A stretch of DNA of 64,000 bases, taken from Craterostigma plantagineum. Taxonomy: Eukaryota > Streptophyta > Magnoliopsida > Lamiales > Linderniaceae. The stretch covers positions 9,486,001-9,550,000 of the forward strand of contig JAPQWV010000001.1 of assembly GCA_027422505.1 (NCBI GenBank). Reading direction: 5' to 3'. Positions 1 to 12,281 of this stretch are shown here, piece after piece. How positions within the stretch are numbered: position 1 is the first letter of the stretch; each line of letters begins with the position of its first letter. Made by a program: the position numbers and the translations under genes. Below the pieces are notes generated by a model that did no database searches, was not told the DNA's origin, and saw nothing but the letters and a program-made list of their open reading frames with translations.

Positions 1-1189
1 GAGCCAAGAAGAATTCCACTCAAAAGACACACCAAATAGCTTGAAGATCGAAGCTAGTAAGTGAAGCATCCCCTTACAACTCTTATAATTTCGTAATTTA
101 GGTTATCTAAACATTTAGCCTCGAAAATGTATGGAACTGAGAAATTAAGGTGTAAGCTTGACGGGGAGAAACCTTAGTTGGAAAGTAGAAACGTATTTAA
201 GGGTCTCTTGGGGATTGTGGTAGGTTAACGTATTTTTGAGGGCTTATGACCTTAGTATAAGACCGATTCTTGGGGTGCATTAACGATTTAAGGTAGGAGG
301 AAACCTTAGAACATGGAAATTCTGGGTAGATTGGGCGACGAATGTGATTTCGGGTAAAATGAGTGAAGGCTCGATAGAATCGGGGGACTAGGTAAAAATC
401 GGGCGATTTTAGCTTGTAACACCACAAATCGACCAATTGAAAGGAATAGATAACATAGGAAATGAAATACATAAGTTAGTAGATCGCGCGAAATGGAAAC
501 CCTAACAAATCGGGTAACACCACAAGCATTGATGGTCGAATCGAGCATGAGCATGCATGCATGAAATCGGACGATTTAAATAGAAACTACACGTGGCATG
601 AAGGGAACAAATCGCCGAAATCGAACTTGTGGGACAAAGAATCGGGCGATTTCAAATTCGGCGAAATTCACATGAGCACTTCATGCATGGAAATCGGGCG
701 ATTTCCATCCTTGCAAACCCTAAAATCGGCCGAAAGCAATCCACGCACAACGCATAGATCAAGTCGGGCTGACGTCATGCTAATGAAAAAGAACGACGAT
801 TTGAGAATCGGCCGATGGAAGTTATCATGCAAATCAAATCGGGCACCTTGAAGATACAAAGGAAATCGGGCGAAATCTAGGCAAAATAGAAGTCAAAACC
901 GGCGATTTGCCACCTTGTGAAGAACATGGCGATTTCTAAAATCGGGAGTCTTCAAGCTTCACAAATCGAATGTATCGAACAGTACTTAGACATTTCGCCG
1001 AACTCCTTAGATTTAAGAATTTAATACTAACATAATTTAGAAATTGGTCGGGCAGGGACTTAGCCTCAAATTGAAACTAGCGACTTACAGTCTAGCCTAT
1101 TAAATATAATACGACTTAGGTACCTTATAAAGACACAACACTGATACGACAATAATTATGTGTAAAGGTCGTACGTTAGGAGCGAACGA
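1..1189. other. Unassigned degenerate repeat DNA, no gene
   Basis: No open frame here has recognisable protein content; the short open stretches look like chance. The DNA is moderately AT-rich with scattered AAATCG/CGATTT words (see the cluster at 395-910). A few words, such as gaagctag near position 50 and the run leading to aagtaagtagaaa near 1216, resemble the chromovirus-type LTR at 31218-33236. This may therefore be the left part of an older LTR of that class, but the resemblance is too short for a firm call. Confidence 0.4.
395..910. repeat. Cluster of AAATCGGGCGATTT inverted-repeat words
   Basis: Near-palindromic words built on AAATCG-gg-CGATTT recur: about 395-410, 563-577, 639-653 and 690-705 carry both halves. 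804-817 and 862-877 carry half-sites with variants, and single half-sites lie between them. Spacing is irregular (roughly 50-170 bp), so this is a motif cluster rather than a clean tandem array. The function is unknown; a decayed LTR or satellite-derived stretch is possible. Confidence 0.55.
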
Positions 1190-1975
1190 GGAGAACACTA
1201 AGTACGCTCGGACGACAAGTAAGTAGAAATCCAACTATGACACACAACTTGTTTTATGTGCCTAAATTGCGTGTTTACGTGCCTACGTGGTTTCATGAAT
1301 TCGTGAAAATTGATTGAAGCATTTTTAGGTGGTAAGTTATGTTACGTTTACTTGCATCTGCATATGCATACTCACATGCACACACGAACTTGTGAGGGAG
1401 GGTCGTGGGACTGAGTGTGCATTCTATTATGTCGCTTGTATGCGACGAAGACCCGCCGATATAGGCCGGTGTGTCGACTCGCAGTTGAGTCACGGACGAC
1501 TTCTATGGCACCCTATACGGCGTACGACACCGATATTTATGATGAGGCAGGAGGAGCGACCCAGGAAGGAGCGACCTAGCTATGCTAGCGTAGGCTAACT
1601 GGCGTAGGCAACTGCCCTGTTGGCGGAAGGAGCGACCTGGAAGGAGCGACCTAGGGGGAATCCTAGCGTAGGCTGCCAGCGTGGGCTACCGTATGACAGA
1701 GGGGACGACCTGGGAGGGTGCGACCTAGGGAAACCTAGCGTAGGCTACCCAGCGTGGGTCGCTGTCACGATCCTATTAAGGACATTGAGCTCTTAGTGGT
1801 GCATAGTAAGTGCGTCGTGGGCCCTGAGTGGTACTAGTATGAGTACTAGGAGCATTGGCGCGGATCGCCTTTGCTGAGTGTTGTGTGCATCGGCGTGGAT
1901 TGCCTTTGCAGGGGAGTGACACGTGCATACATGAATGATTTCCGCTTACTGAGCCTCGGTGGACCACGGTATGTG
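1190..1975 (+). repeat. Probable remnant of a chromovirus-type LTR
   Basis: The order of words matches the solo LTR at 31218-33236: ggacgac-aagtaagtagaaat near 1210 (compare ggacgacaggtaggtgaaact near 32228), then atgtgcctaaatt/acgtgcctacgtgg, then ggcgtg-rich subrepeats, then gcatacatg before the break near 1975. The conserved core ggctgatggcggtgactcc of this LTR class, present at 24528 and 32989, is missing, so the 3' part is lost. The assignment rests on by-eye similarity. Confidence 0.4.
1549..1770. repeat. Three ~75-bp tandem subrepeats
   Basis: Units starting near 1549, 1627 and 1702 each read aggagcgacc(c/t)-gg-a-ggagcgacctag followed by ctagcgtaggct and a g-c-gtgggct-like end. Spacing is about 75-78 bp. 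The subrepeats lie inside the putative LTR remnant; the better preserved solo LTR has its own GC-rich subrepeats in the equivalent part (32560-32760). Confidence 0.65.
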
Positions 1976-2154
1976 ATCGTGTTTTAGACTAATTAATAAT
2001 TTTCCTTTTAATTTATTCATCCAATAATTAATTAATGATGAATAAAGTCATTTCATTAATAGAAGTAATCAAATTACATCACTGAACACTACAAAACTAG
2101 CAAATTGCCCTCGTACTCCCAGTCCTCGTACGACATCTAGGGCATATACCTCAA
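1976..2154. other. AT-rich spacer up to copia A breakpoint
   Basis: Holds no gene that I can see. It ends where homology to copia B stops: the minus-strand reading of 2155-2200 matches B around 12120-12165. The breakpoint is therefore near 2155. Confidence 0.5.
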
Positions 2155-3834
2155 CACCTAACATGTAGCGGGGAAATAACTTCTGTTACCATACGAGATA
2201 TCATTTACATTGACGGCGATCTCCTGTTACAATCAGATACAACAGTGGCATTTGCAAGTGACTTCTTAGGTCTCCAGACATACTTAGTTTGATCAACTTT
2301 CTTTAAAGGACAGTTGTATGCATAATGACCATTTCTACCACAACAGAAACACTTAAGCTTAGGCACAGAATGTTTAGCATGCTTTCCTTCAGTGGAATTC
2401 CCTATCCCTGACCTACCAATGTTCTTAAGAGTACTTAACAGCATATCCTTAAGGAGTCTATCAACTTTCTGTTTTTCTCTATCTAAGGAGTTCCTGAGTT
2501 CTACGATATCTCTGGATAAGTCACTATTCTTTTCTGTTTTCTCACAGTCACATGGAATTCCCTCTTTCTTAGCAGTAACTAACTCTAAACGTGAGATCTC
2601 TAGATCAGCCTCATGTTTTTCCTTAGCTAGGTGATCTCACTGTTTTATCAGTTCCTTATTCAAGGAAATTAGTGACTTAATTTGAAGTAAACCACATAAT
2701 TCTTCCTTACTTTCTTCTATATCAGAAATAGACGAGTCACTTTCATAATCATTGTTATATAAACTGTTTAGGATATGAATTTTCTCAATGGAGGAAGAAC
2801 GAGATAATTGATCCTCGTCAGCCATATAAGCGTGATCCTCGTCCTCACTTTGTTCCATTTCAGAAAGTTATATTCTGTCACCATGGCCTTCTGCTTCCTT
2901 GGTTTCTCATCGTTGATTGTAGGGCATTCAAGTGCATAGTAGCCTGGTTTGTTGCATCGGAAGCATTTCTGAACTTTCTTCCCGGGTGTAGAGATTCCCT
3001 TATTTTGCCCTGGAATTTGCTAGGGTTCCCTTTGAATCTCTTTTTCTCTTCGAATCTTTCGAATCTCTTTGTAAGCATGGCTAGGTCGTTCATCAAGCTT
3101 TCTTTTTCGTTGTCTGAATCAGATTGTTCTTGGTTGGATTTGAATGCAATGGACTTGTGATTTTTGTTCTGCGACTTCTTATTCATTGACGTTTGAATCA
3201 TTTCGTAGGAGATGAGAGATCCAATCAGTTCGGAGATGCTAAGTGCTTCCAGATCCTTTGCTTCATAGATGGCAGTAACCTTGGCACTCCATTCTCGTGG
3301 CAGTGATCTCAGTATCTTTCTGACTTGCTCACTGTCGGGAACCTTCTTTCCGAGAGACAACATTTGGTTAATGATTCCCATGAATCTGGCATACATCTGG
3401 CTTATATTCTCGTCAGATTCCATTGAGAACAGTTCGTACTGATGGGTGAGCAGAGCCAGTCTTTCTTGTACAACTCGTTGGGTTCCTTCATGCATAACTT
3501 GGAGCATATCCCACATAGCCTTTGCCGATGAGCAGAAACTAACCCGAATGTATTCTTCCCATGTGAGTGCACATGCGAGCATGTTTTTCGCCTTTGCGTT
3601 TCGCGTGATTCCCTTTTTGTCATCAGCAGTGTAATCTTTAGCGTCCTTTGGGGTTGCATCGGTTTTGTTAGCCGTATATGGTCCATTGATGATTGCCTCC
3701 CAAAGATTTTAGTCGACAGTGATCAGAAACTCGATCATACGATTCTTCCACACAGCGTAGTTCGTTCCACCAAAGAGAGGCGGCCTAGAGTGGGATTGAC
3801 CCTCTGCAAATACATCAACACTCGAAAAAGCCAT
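2155..3834 (-). pseudogene. copia A gag (capsid plus zinc-knuckle linker), decayed
   Basis: Remnant of the Gag of a Ty1/copia element, the protein that packages the RNA in virus-like particles. The ATG is at 3834 and opens with the same MAFSS start as copia B. An early stop follows in the N-terminal part. The best preserved stretch is 3582-2878, a gag-like capsid region of about 200 residues, which then shifts frame just before the first CCHC knuckle. 2858-2637 carries the acidic MEQSEDEDHAYMADED segment and coiled-coil start. 2444-2205 carries a second knuckle (CFCCGRNGHYAYNC). Homology to B ends near 2155, so protease, integrase and RT are absent. It is related to Sirevirus-like Gag with a coiled-coil extension; that lineage is inferred. 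Confidence 0.85.
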
Positions 3835-3875
3835 TAGATCTTAACTCAGGCGTGTTAGGCCTTTCGTTGACTAAC

Positions 3876-3890
3876 CCACTTTGATTCCAA
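3876..3890 (-). other. Decayed primer-binding site of copia A
   Basis: Read on the minus strand the bases next to the LTR are TTGGAATCAAAGTGGG, against TTTGGTATCAGAGCGGG at the same place in copia B (10404-10420). This is the initiator-tRNA-Met site with three substitutions, one of them a C-to-T type change. It fixes the orientation of element A: LTR at right, gag at left. Confidence 0.7.
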
Positions 3891-3891
3891 A

Positions 3892-5719
3892 TGAAGTGTA
3901 AAATATACCTAAGATGGGGGCGTGAATTAGGCTATAAAAAGATATTGGCTTGTTCTTCTTTGAAAAATACTTTTCTTTAAGAAGATATTCGCAGAGTATG
4001 TTATTCCCTAGAAATCAGTACGAGTATCTCCCTAACCCTGTTTTGCAAAATATCACGTTATTTTCAGAAAGCGTTTCAACGATATTACCAAGTTATTTGC
4101 AGGCATTCCGAGTTTGTCTCACAGAAAAGTAAATAGCAGAAAGTAAAGTGAGACGTGATTTTTATACAAGTTATATCCCCAACTGGGGTTTAATCCTGTC
4201 ATTGGGGTGTAATCTCCCCAAGAGTTCCAATCAATCACTGAGTATTACCGGTTATGGTTACAAAATGATCGACCCTTACACAACCGAAGCACTTTGAAAA
4301 CTAGACCTCCACCTAGGCTGCCGCATGCCAAGTTTCGATCCACGTCGTTTACCCAGGAAACCAATTCTATGACTGGATGCAGCTTGCTACCGATGCGCCA
4401 CCGAATCCACCGTATTCATCCCTCCACGTGCAGAAGACTCCAACCGTGCTCCTTTGTGCGTTCAACACGTTCGAAGACACAACACGTCCGAAGACAAGGT
4501 TTAGGGTAGGGTGTTGCTAAAGATCGCTCACGGGTACAGAACTCGCAAATGAAAGCTCAACACAAACTACGAATGAATCGCAAATTTACGCTAAATCACT
4601 CTAAGGGATTCGTTTGCTTGTGTGTTCATTTGGTACCCTTCAAAGTGAAGTGTTTGTCTTCTATATAGGCCTCAGAATCGCTTCTACACTTCACAAGGAA
4701 AGTTAAGCGCAGAATACGCAAGAGAAGGCTCACTAATCACGTGCATTAACTCAAAGAATCATGCCAAGAATAAACCAATTAAGCTCAACGGTCAAACATG
4801 ATCATTTACCATAAATACCACAGATTAACTTTCATTCCACTGTAATCTCATCAGTTTGTCAGCATATTCCATATATAATTCCACTCAGCATATTATCAAT
4901 GGTAAGCCCAATCAACTGATTTCTTTCCCAAAATATGATAGCCAATTCGCACAGAGAAAGATTTGATTTAAGAAAGATTTGATTTACTCAGTACAATGCA
5001 AAGCATACTTTCCATGTATGATGATCTCATCTGATTTCAGCACATTCCATAAATAGACTCAATCATCATCTTACCACATATAAGCCCAATCAATTAATCA
5101 CTTTCCAAAATATAAATCCTAAGTCGCACAAGGAGAGCATGATCATTTATTCACTGATTTTAAAAGTCAAATAAAATAGCATTTAAACGGATATATCATT
5201 GATATTCTTTCCTAAAATAAATCAATCACATGTAAGCACTCAAGCAGAATATCTTTTCCATGTATAGCACACATTCATATCCGGGTGATCAAAATTATAT
5301 TCTTTCCTAAAATAACTCAATCACATGTACAGCTCAACCAGAATATCTTTTCCATATATATGGCATACAGTTGTTCATAGGTGATCACTTCGATTTTCTT
5401 TCCTAAAATAACTTATTCTCGCAGACAGTTCACATATCACTCAACATAATATATTTTCCATATATAGCACACAGTGAGATTCCATTCAAATGAAAACGTT
5501 CATATCCAGGTGATCACATCAATATTCCAGTTAAGCACAAGATCACACAAATTCGATTATCTTAACTATTTAATCACATTTAAGCACTTAATCGAATATT
5601 GTTACATACTTAAACATCATAGGTCATACATATCGAGTTTTCTAAATTGTACCCCCATAATACATAATTACTTGGAATAATCAAAACTCTCATAATCATT
5701 TGGACCAGAAAGGTCTACA
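3892..5719 (-). repeat. LTR of copia A (1,828 bp)
   Basis: In plus reading it begins tgaagtgtaaaatat and ends aaggtctaca; on its own strand that is TGTAGACC...CACTTCA, so it has the TG/CA ends. Homologous copies are at 7924-9444 (same direction) and 9445-10402 (opposite direction, truncated). It is the 5' LTR of A because the primer site and gag lie immediately to its left. The 3' half carries several ttctttcctaaaataa repeats between about 5200 and 5420. Confidence 0.85.
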
Positions 5720-5742
5720 GTTACTTTTCATGAAGTAGCATA

Positions 5743-5843
5743 GATGGCTTCTGGGCACATCAGTCCATGACCCGTGCCCAACCCGATGGCTCCTAAGCAC
5801 CTCAGTTTATGACCCGTGCCTAACTAGATGGCTTCTGAATACG
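5743..5843 (+). repeat. 42-43-bp tandem repeat, 2.4 copies
   Basis: Units start at 5743, 5786 and 5828 with atggct(t/c)ct; the first two continue to a cagt(c/t)-atgacccgtgcc core. The third copy runs into the start of the copia D reading frame. It may be a local duplication at the truncated left edge of copia D. Confidence 0.7.
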
Positions 5844-7874
5844 GCAGTTCAGATCCAGTTTTCACTGGTGTGTTGGCACAAAACCGCCTGAAGATGGCAA
5901 CAATTCAAGATTCAACGTCAGATGAAGTTACGAGACTCGCGTTAGAAGACTTGGACTCTCTCATTGAGCCCGTATATCGGCCAGACACCATCAATATTAT
6001 TCCCTTAGTGGATCCCCCCTCAACGAGGCCGATGTACCAAGCTCCTCAAGTGTTACCACCTCACCCGATTCAGAATTACCTCAGAATACTGAAGTACCTA
6101 CCATGGTTGTTGAGGAAGCATCACCAGAGTCGCTCAATTCAAGTGTGGAACTGGAACTACCTCACTCTAATGATCAACCTGAGATTATTGGAAATCTCGA
6201 TCCACATATAGCTGATGAGTCAACTTCGGCCTTACCTCATGAGCGAAAGTGGGCTCGAGCACATCCAGTTGATCGGATAATTGGTGATCCTTCGAGTGGA
6301 GTACGGACAAGACATAAGCACAGTCACTTTAGCTGTTTCGTAAGCCAAAATGAGCCAACCAAGGTAGCATACGCACTTAAAGACCCGGATTGGGTAATAG
6401 CAACGCAAGACGAAATCAATCAATTCGAGCGTCTCCAAGTGTGGACATTAGTACCCCGTCCGCATGGAAAAACTATCATCGGGACGAAATGGGTGTTTAA
6501 GAACAAGAAGAATGAAGATGGAGAAGTGAGGAATAAAGCAAGACTGGTTGCGAAGGGCTATAACCAACAAGAAGGCATTGACTACGACGAGACGTATGCT
6601 CTTGTTGCCCGAATCGAAGCCATCCGCCTTTTTCTTGGCTTATGCAGCCCATAAAGACTTCAAAGTCTACCAAATGGATTTTAAGATCGCCTTTCTCAAC
6701 TGTGTGTTAAAGGAGGAAGTCTATGTCGCTCAGCCAGAAGGCTTTGTTGATCAAGCACATCTGGATCACGTCTATCGATTGGACAAAGCTCTCTACGAAC
6801 TAAAACAAGCCACACGTGCTTAGTATGATATCTTGTGCGAATTCCTCGTGAAATATGGATTCATCCGAGGAACGATCGATACGACCCTCTTCGTCAGATG
6901 GCAAGACAAAGACTTGATGGTCGTCCATGTCTATGTAGACGACATCATCTTCGGATCAACAAATCCACGGCTTTGCAAGAGGTTTGGAGATTTAATGAAG
7001 AGCAAGTTTCAAATGAGTCATATGGGAGAGATACAGTTCTTCTTAGGACTTCAAGTCAGGCAGCTCGATGATGGGATATTCATCAGTCAGACGAAATATA
7101 TCAAGGATATTCTGAAGAAATTGCGTCAATATCAGAGCAAGCCTCTCAACGCCTATGTCAACAAGCTTCAAGTTGGATGCCGATCCCACTGGAAAAGCGG
7201 TCGACTTCACACTCTATCGTAGCATCATAGAGTCTCTTCTCTATCTCACCTCAAGCCGTCCGGACATCATGTTTGCCACATGTCTCTGCGCCCGTTTCCA
7301 AGCCGACCACAAAGAATCCCACATGCTCGCGGTCCAGAGGATTTTGCGCTACCTCAAGGGCACCTCCACTTTAGGACTGTGGTATCCTAAAGGCACAAAT
7401 TTCAAATTAAATGGCTGTACTGAAGCTGATTATGCAGGTTGTCGAATGGACAGGAAGAGCACATCCGGTGGCGCTCAATTTCTAGGCCGAAAGCTGGTCT
7501 GCTGGTCATCCAAGAAGCAGAATTACTTGTCAACATCAATGGATGAGGCAGAATACGTCGCGGTCGTCGGCTGTTGCTCTCAAATGCTGTGAATGAGGAC
7601 TCAGCTTCGCGATTATGGGTACATTTTAAATAATATACCCATTTATAGTGATAATCAGAGTGTCATTGCTAAAACGTGCAATCCTGTTCACCACTCACGC
7701 GCGAAACACATAGACATTATATATCAATTTATAAAAAATCACGTAGAAAAAGACAAAATTGATATGTACTTCATGAACACGGAGTATCAAGTAGTTGACA
7801 TTTTCACCAAGGCATTGGACGACAAATGATTCGAATTTCTTGTCGAAAAATTAGGCATGTTGAATCTTCAATAA
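5828..7874 (+). pseudogene. copia D: truncated RT/RNase H region of a Ty1/copia pol
   Basis: Remnant of the reverse transcriptase and RNase H part of a copia polyprotein. Left to right there is a linker before RT (5828-6300), RT start ([14 protein letters not shown] near 6410; IIGTKWVF near 6475), [19 protein letters not shown] near 6540, then frame changes near 6650. A stop replaces the Trp after the KQATRA motif near 6822. The catalytic box [11 protein letters not shown] is at about 6937. RNase H follows with RKSTSG near 7456, EAEYVAV near 7546, VHHSRAKHIDI near 7690 and KLGMLNLQ before the stop at 7872-7874. Gag, protease and integrase are missing. It is related to C but clearly diverged. 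No LTR of its own can be assigned. Confidence 0.85.
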
Positions 7875-7923
7875 TGTATGTGTTTTACGTGCTCTAACGT
7901 GCCTTCATATGTTCTATTGTATG

Positions 7924-9444
7924 TGAAGTGTAAAATATGCCTACGAGGGGGGTGAATTAGGCTATAAAATTTTTTGGCTTGTTCTTCTTTGAAAAATACT
8001 TTTCTTTAAGAAGATATTTGCAGAGTATGTTATTTCTCAGAAAGCAGTACGAGTATCAAAGTTATCTCCCTAACCCTATTTCAAAAATATCACGTTATTT
8101 TCAGAAGTGATTTCAACGATATCACCTAGTTATTTACACACGTCCCGGGTTTGTCTCACAGAAAAGTAAATAGCAGAAAGTAACGTGAGACGCGATTTTT
8201 ACACAGATTATATCCTCAACTGGGGTTTAATCATTTCCTTGGGGTGTGATCTCCCCAAGAGTTCCAATCAATCACTAGGTATTACCGGTTACACTATGAT
8301 TGACCCGTACACAACCGAAGCACTATGGACACTAGACCTCGTTCTAGGCTGACGCACGCCAAGTTTCGATCCACGTCGTTTACCCAGGAAACCTATTCCC
8401 CGACTGGATGCAGCTTGCTACCGAAAGGCCACCGAATCCACAAAATTCGTCCCTCCACGTGCGTAAGACTCCACTCGTGCTCCTTTGTGCGCTCACACGT
8501 CCGAAGACAAGGGTTTGGGATTGGGAGTTTCTAAGGATCGCTCAAAGAGTACAGATTCACAAATGAAAGCTCAACACAAAACTACGAATGAATCGCAAAT
8601 TAAAGCTCAATCACACTCTAAGGAATTCGACAGCTTGTGTGTTCGTTGTGTTTCCTTCAACGTGAAGTGTTCTTCTTCTATATAGACCACGAATAGCTTC
8701 TTCACTTCACAAGGAAAGTTAAGCACGAAAATATGCAAGAGAAAGCTTAATAATCACGTGCATTAACTCAACCAATCATGCCAAGAATAAACCAATTAAG
8801 CTCAACGGTCATGCATGATCACTTACCATAAATACCACAGATTTATTTTCATTCCAGTTTAATTCCATCCGTCAGTCATAATATTCCATATATAGACCCA
8901 ATCAGCATATTACCATATATAAGCCCAATCAATGAATTACTTTCCAAAATATATTAATTCCAATTCGCATAAGGAAATATAGATTATTGAGTCACTGATT
9001 CAAGAGTCAAACAAGATATCACTCAAACGGATATATATCATTGATATTCTTTCCTAAAATAAATCAATCACATGTATGCATTCAATCAGAATATCTTTTC
9101 CATATATAGCATAGTCATTTCTATCCGGGTGATCACATTGATATTCTTTCCTAAAATAACTTATTCTCGCAGACAATTCATATATTTTTCATATATAGCA
9201 CGCAATGAGATTCCATTCACACGAAAACGTTTATAACCAGGTGATCACATAAATATTCCAGTTAAGCACAAGATCACTCAAATTCGATTTCCTAACACTC
9301 ACATTTAAGCGCTTGACCGAACATTTTCACATATTTAAACATCATATAACATGCATATCGAGTTTTCTAATTTGTACCCCCCAATTTACATAATTACTTG
9401 GAATAATCAAACTCTCATAGTCATTTGGACCAAAAAGGTCTACA
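7924..9444 (-). repeat. A/B-family LTR, minus orientation (1,521 bp)
   Basis: In plus reading it starts tgaagtgtaaaatatgcc and ends aaggtctaca, matching the A LTR end to end with internal deletions. The flanking pentamers are gtatg on the left and atacg on the right, so there is no target-site duplication and a clean solo LTR is not supported. On the right it abuts an inverted, truncated copy of itself (9445-10402). Confidence 0.8.
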
Positions 9445-10402
9445 ATACGGATGAGATTACTGTGGAATGAATGTTAATCTGTGGTATTTATGGTAAGTGA
9501 TCATGCATGACCATTGAGCTTAATTGGTTTATTCTTGGCATGATTGGTTGAGTTAATGCACGTGATTATTGAGCTTTCTCTTGCATATTTTCCTGCTTAA
9601 CTTTCCTTGTGAAGTGAAGAAGCTATTCGTGGTCTATATAGAAGAAGAACACTTCACGTTGAAGGAAACACAACGAACACACAAGCTGTCGAATTCCTTA
9701 GAGTGTGATTGAGCTTTAATTTGCGATTCATTCGTAGTTTTGTGTTGAGCTTTCATTTGTGAATCTGTACTCTTTGAGCGATCCTTAGAAACTCCCAATG
9801 CCAAACCCTTGTCTTCGGACGTGTGAGCGCACAAAGGAGCACGAGTGGAGTCTTACGCACGTGGAGGGACGAATTTTGTGGATTCGGTGGCCTTCGGTAG
9901 CAAGCTGCATCCAGTCGGGGAATAGGTTTCCTAGGTAAACGACGTGGATCGAAACTTGGCCAGCGTCAGCCTAGAACGAGGTCTAGTGTCCATAGTGCTT
10001 CGGTTGTGTACGGGTCAATCATAGTGTAACCGGTAATACCTAGTGATTGATTGGAACTCTTGGGGAGATCACACCCCAAGGAAAGGATTAAACCCAAGTT
10101 GGGGATATAACCTGTATAAAAATCGCGTCTCACTTTACTTTCTGATATTTACTTTTCTGTGAGACAAATCGGGACGCGTGCAAATAACGAGGTGATATCG
10201 TTGAAATCACTTCTGAAAATAACGTGATATTTTTTGAAACAGGGTTAGGGAGACAACTTTGATACTCGTACTGCTTTCTGGGAAATAACATACTCTGCAA
10301 ATATCTTCTTAAAGAGAAGTATTTTTCAAAGAAGAACAAGCCAAGAAATTTTATAGCCTAATTCACCCCCCCCCCCCCCTCTTAGGCATATTTTACACTT
10401 CA
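9445..10402 (+). repeat. 5' LTR of copia B, missing its first part (958 bp)
   Basis: It is in plus orientation and ends ttttacacttca, directly before the primer-binding site. Its first bases (gatgagattactgtggaatg, from about 9450) correspond to the interior of the A LTR near 4858, so about 860 bp of U3 is missing. A run of 14 C residues lies at 10366-10379, where the sister LTRs have shorter runs. Because its start is lost, the promoter of B is probably gone. Confidence 0.8.
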
Positions 10403-10404
10403 TT

Positions 10405-10416
10405 TGGTATCAGAGC
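10405..10416 (+). other. Primer-binding site of copia B (tRNA-Met type)
   Basis: TGGTATCAGAGC two bases after the LTR end. This is the usual plant copia site complementary to the 3' end of initiator tRNA-Met. Confidence 0.9.
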
Positions 10417-10459
10417 GGGTTACTCAACGAAAGGCCTAACACGCCTGAGTTAAGATCTA

Positions 10460-11763
10460 ATGGCTTTTTCGAGTGATGTTTTTGCAGAGGGTCAATCCCA
10501 CTTTAGGCCGCCTCTCTTCGATGGAACGAACTACGCAGTATGGAAGAATCGTATGATCGAATTTCTTATCGCTGTCGACTACGATCTTTGGGAGACAATC
10601 ATCAACGGACCATACACGGCTGCGAAAGAAGATGGAACCCCAAATGCTGCCAAAGAATACAATGCTGATGACAAAAAAGGTATCACGCGAAACGCAAAGG
10701 TGAAAAACATGCTCGCATGCGCACTCACACGAGAATAATACATTTGGGTTAGTTCCTACTCATCGGCTAAGGCTATATGGGATATGCTTCAAGTAACTCA
10801 GAAGGAACCCAACGAGTTGTGCAAGAAAGACTGGCTCTACTCACCCATCAGTGTGAACTGTTCTCGATGGAATCTGACGAAAACATAAGCCAGATGTATG
10901 CCAGATTCATGGGAATCATCAATCAAATGTTTTCTCTCGGAAAGAAGGTACCTGACAGTGAACAAGTCAGAAAGATACTGAGATCACCGCCAAGAGAATG
11001 GAATGCCAAGGTTACTGCCATCTACGAAGCAAAGGATCTAGAAGCACTGAGCATCTCCGAACTGATTGGATCTCTTATCTCCTACGAGATGATTCAAACG
11101 TCAATGAATGAGAAGTCGCAAAACAAAAATCAGAAGTCTATCGCATTCAAATCCAACCAAGAAGAATCTGACTCTAACGATGAACGAGAAGGCCTGATTA
11201 GCGACCTAGCCATGCTTACAATGAGATTCGAAAGATTCGAATACAAAAAGAGATTCAAAGGGAACTCCGGCAAATTCCAGAACAAAAATAAGGGAATCTC
11301 CACGTCCGGGAAGAAATTTCAGAAATGCTTTCGGTGCAACAAACCAGGCCACTATGCATATGAATGCCCAACAAATAACGATGAGAAACCAAAGAAGCAG
11401 AAGGCTATGGTGACAGAATCTGACGACTCTGAAATGGAACAAAGCGAGGACAAGGATCACGCTTATATGGCTGACGAGGATCAGGTATATCGTTCTTCCT
11501 CCATTGAGAAAATTCATATCCTAAACAGTTTATATGGTTATGAAAGTGACTCATCTGTTTCTGATATAGAAGAAAGTAAGGTAGATTTGTGTATGTTACT
11601 TCAGAAAGCAGAGAGAAAGATTAAGTCACTAAATTCCTTGAATAAGGAACTGATAAGGCAGCGAGATGAACTAGCGAAGGAAAAACATGAGGCTGATCTA
11701 GAGATCTCACTTTTGAAAAGAGAGTTAGTTACTGCTAAGAAAGAGGGAATTCCATATGACTGA
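10460..11763 (+). pseudogene. copia B gag: capsid, CCHC knuckle, acidic coiled-coil tail
   Basis: Gag of copia B, the structural protein of the particle. The ATG at 10460 (MAFSSDVFAEG) lies 44 bp after the primer site. The N-terminal capsid domain includes LFDGTNYAVWKNRM, typical of copia gag. A GAA-to-TAA stop at 10736 and a frame change around 10795 break it. From 10800 the frame is open to 11763: capsid C-terminal half, a CX2CX4HX4C knuckle (CFRCNKPGHYAYEC near 11325), an acidic stretch (SDDSEMEQSEDKDHAY), then a heptad-like coiled coil rich in K, E and L (about 11590-11755). The long coiled-coil tail is like that of Sirevirus Gag; the lineage is an inference. Confidence 0.88.
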
Positions 11764-11879
11764 GAGATAACAGAAAAGAAAAATAGTGACTTATCCAGGA
11801 TATCATAGAACTCAGAAATTCTTTAGATATAGAAAAACAGAAAGTTGATAGACTCCTTGAGGGTAAGCAGAACCTAGAT

Positions 11880-12281
11880 ATGTTGTTAAGTACTCCTAGG
11901 AACATTGGTTGGTCAGGGATAGGTTATTCCACTGAAGGAAAGCATGCTAAACATTCTGTGCCTAAGCTTAAATGTTTATGTTGTGGTAGAAATGGTCATT
12001 ATGCATACAATTGTCCTTTAAAGAAAGTTGATAAAGCTAAGTATGTTTGGAGACCTAAGAAGTCACCTGTAAATGCCGCTTTTGTATTTGATTCTAGCAG
12101 GAGATCACCGTCTATGAAGAATGATATCTCGTATGTTAATAGAAGTTATTTCCCCGCTAACATGTTAGGACCCAACAGAAATTGGGTACCTCAGAAGAAT
12201 ACTTCTTTCTACAGGTACGAAGGAAGAATTCCAGCAAGAAAAGCAGGTGGTATCTCGACAGTGGGTGCTCCCGCCACATGA
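11880..12281 (+). pseudogene. copia B gag-pol linker with second CCHC knuckle
   Basis: Continuation of Gag after stops and frame changes at 11761-11879. It holds a second zinc knuckle (CLCCGRNGHYAYNC near 11970) and a basic linker ending in a Trp-rich GPNRNWVPQK segment next to the protease. The same segment is found reversed in copia A (2444-2205). A frame change near 12200 moves the reading into the protease frame. Confidence 0.75.

Noticed and set aside
7924..9444. Solo LTR with its own target duplication
   Set aside because: Flanking pentamers gtatg and atacg do not match, and the right edge is fused to an inverted copy.
10366..10379. Poly-C run as a functional tract
   Set aside because: Sister LTRs have 4-6 bases here; most likely slippage or a sequencing-sensitive homopolymer.
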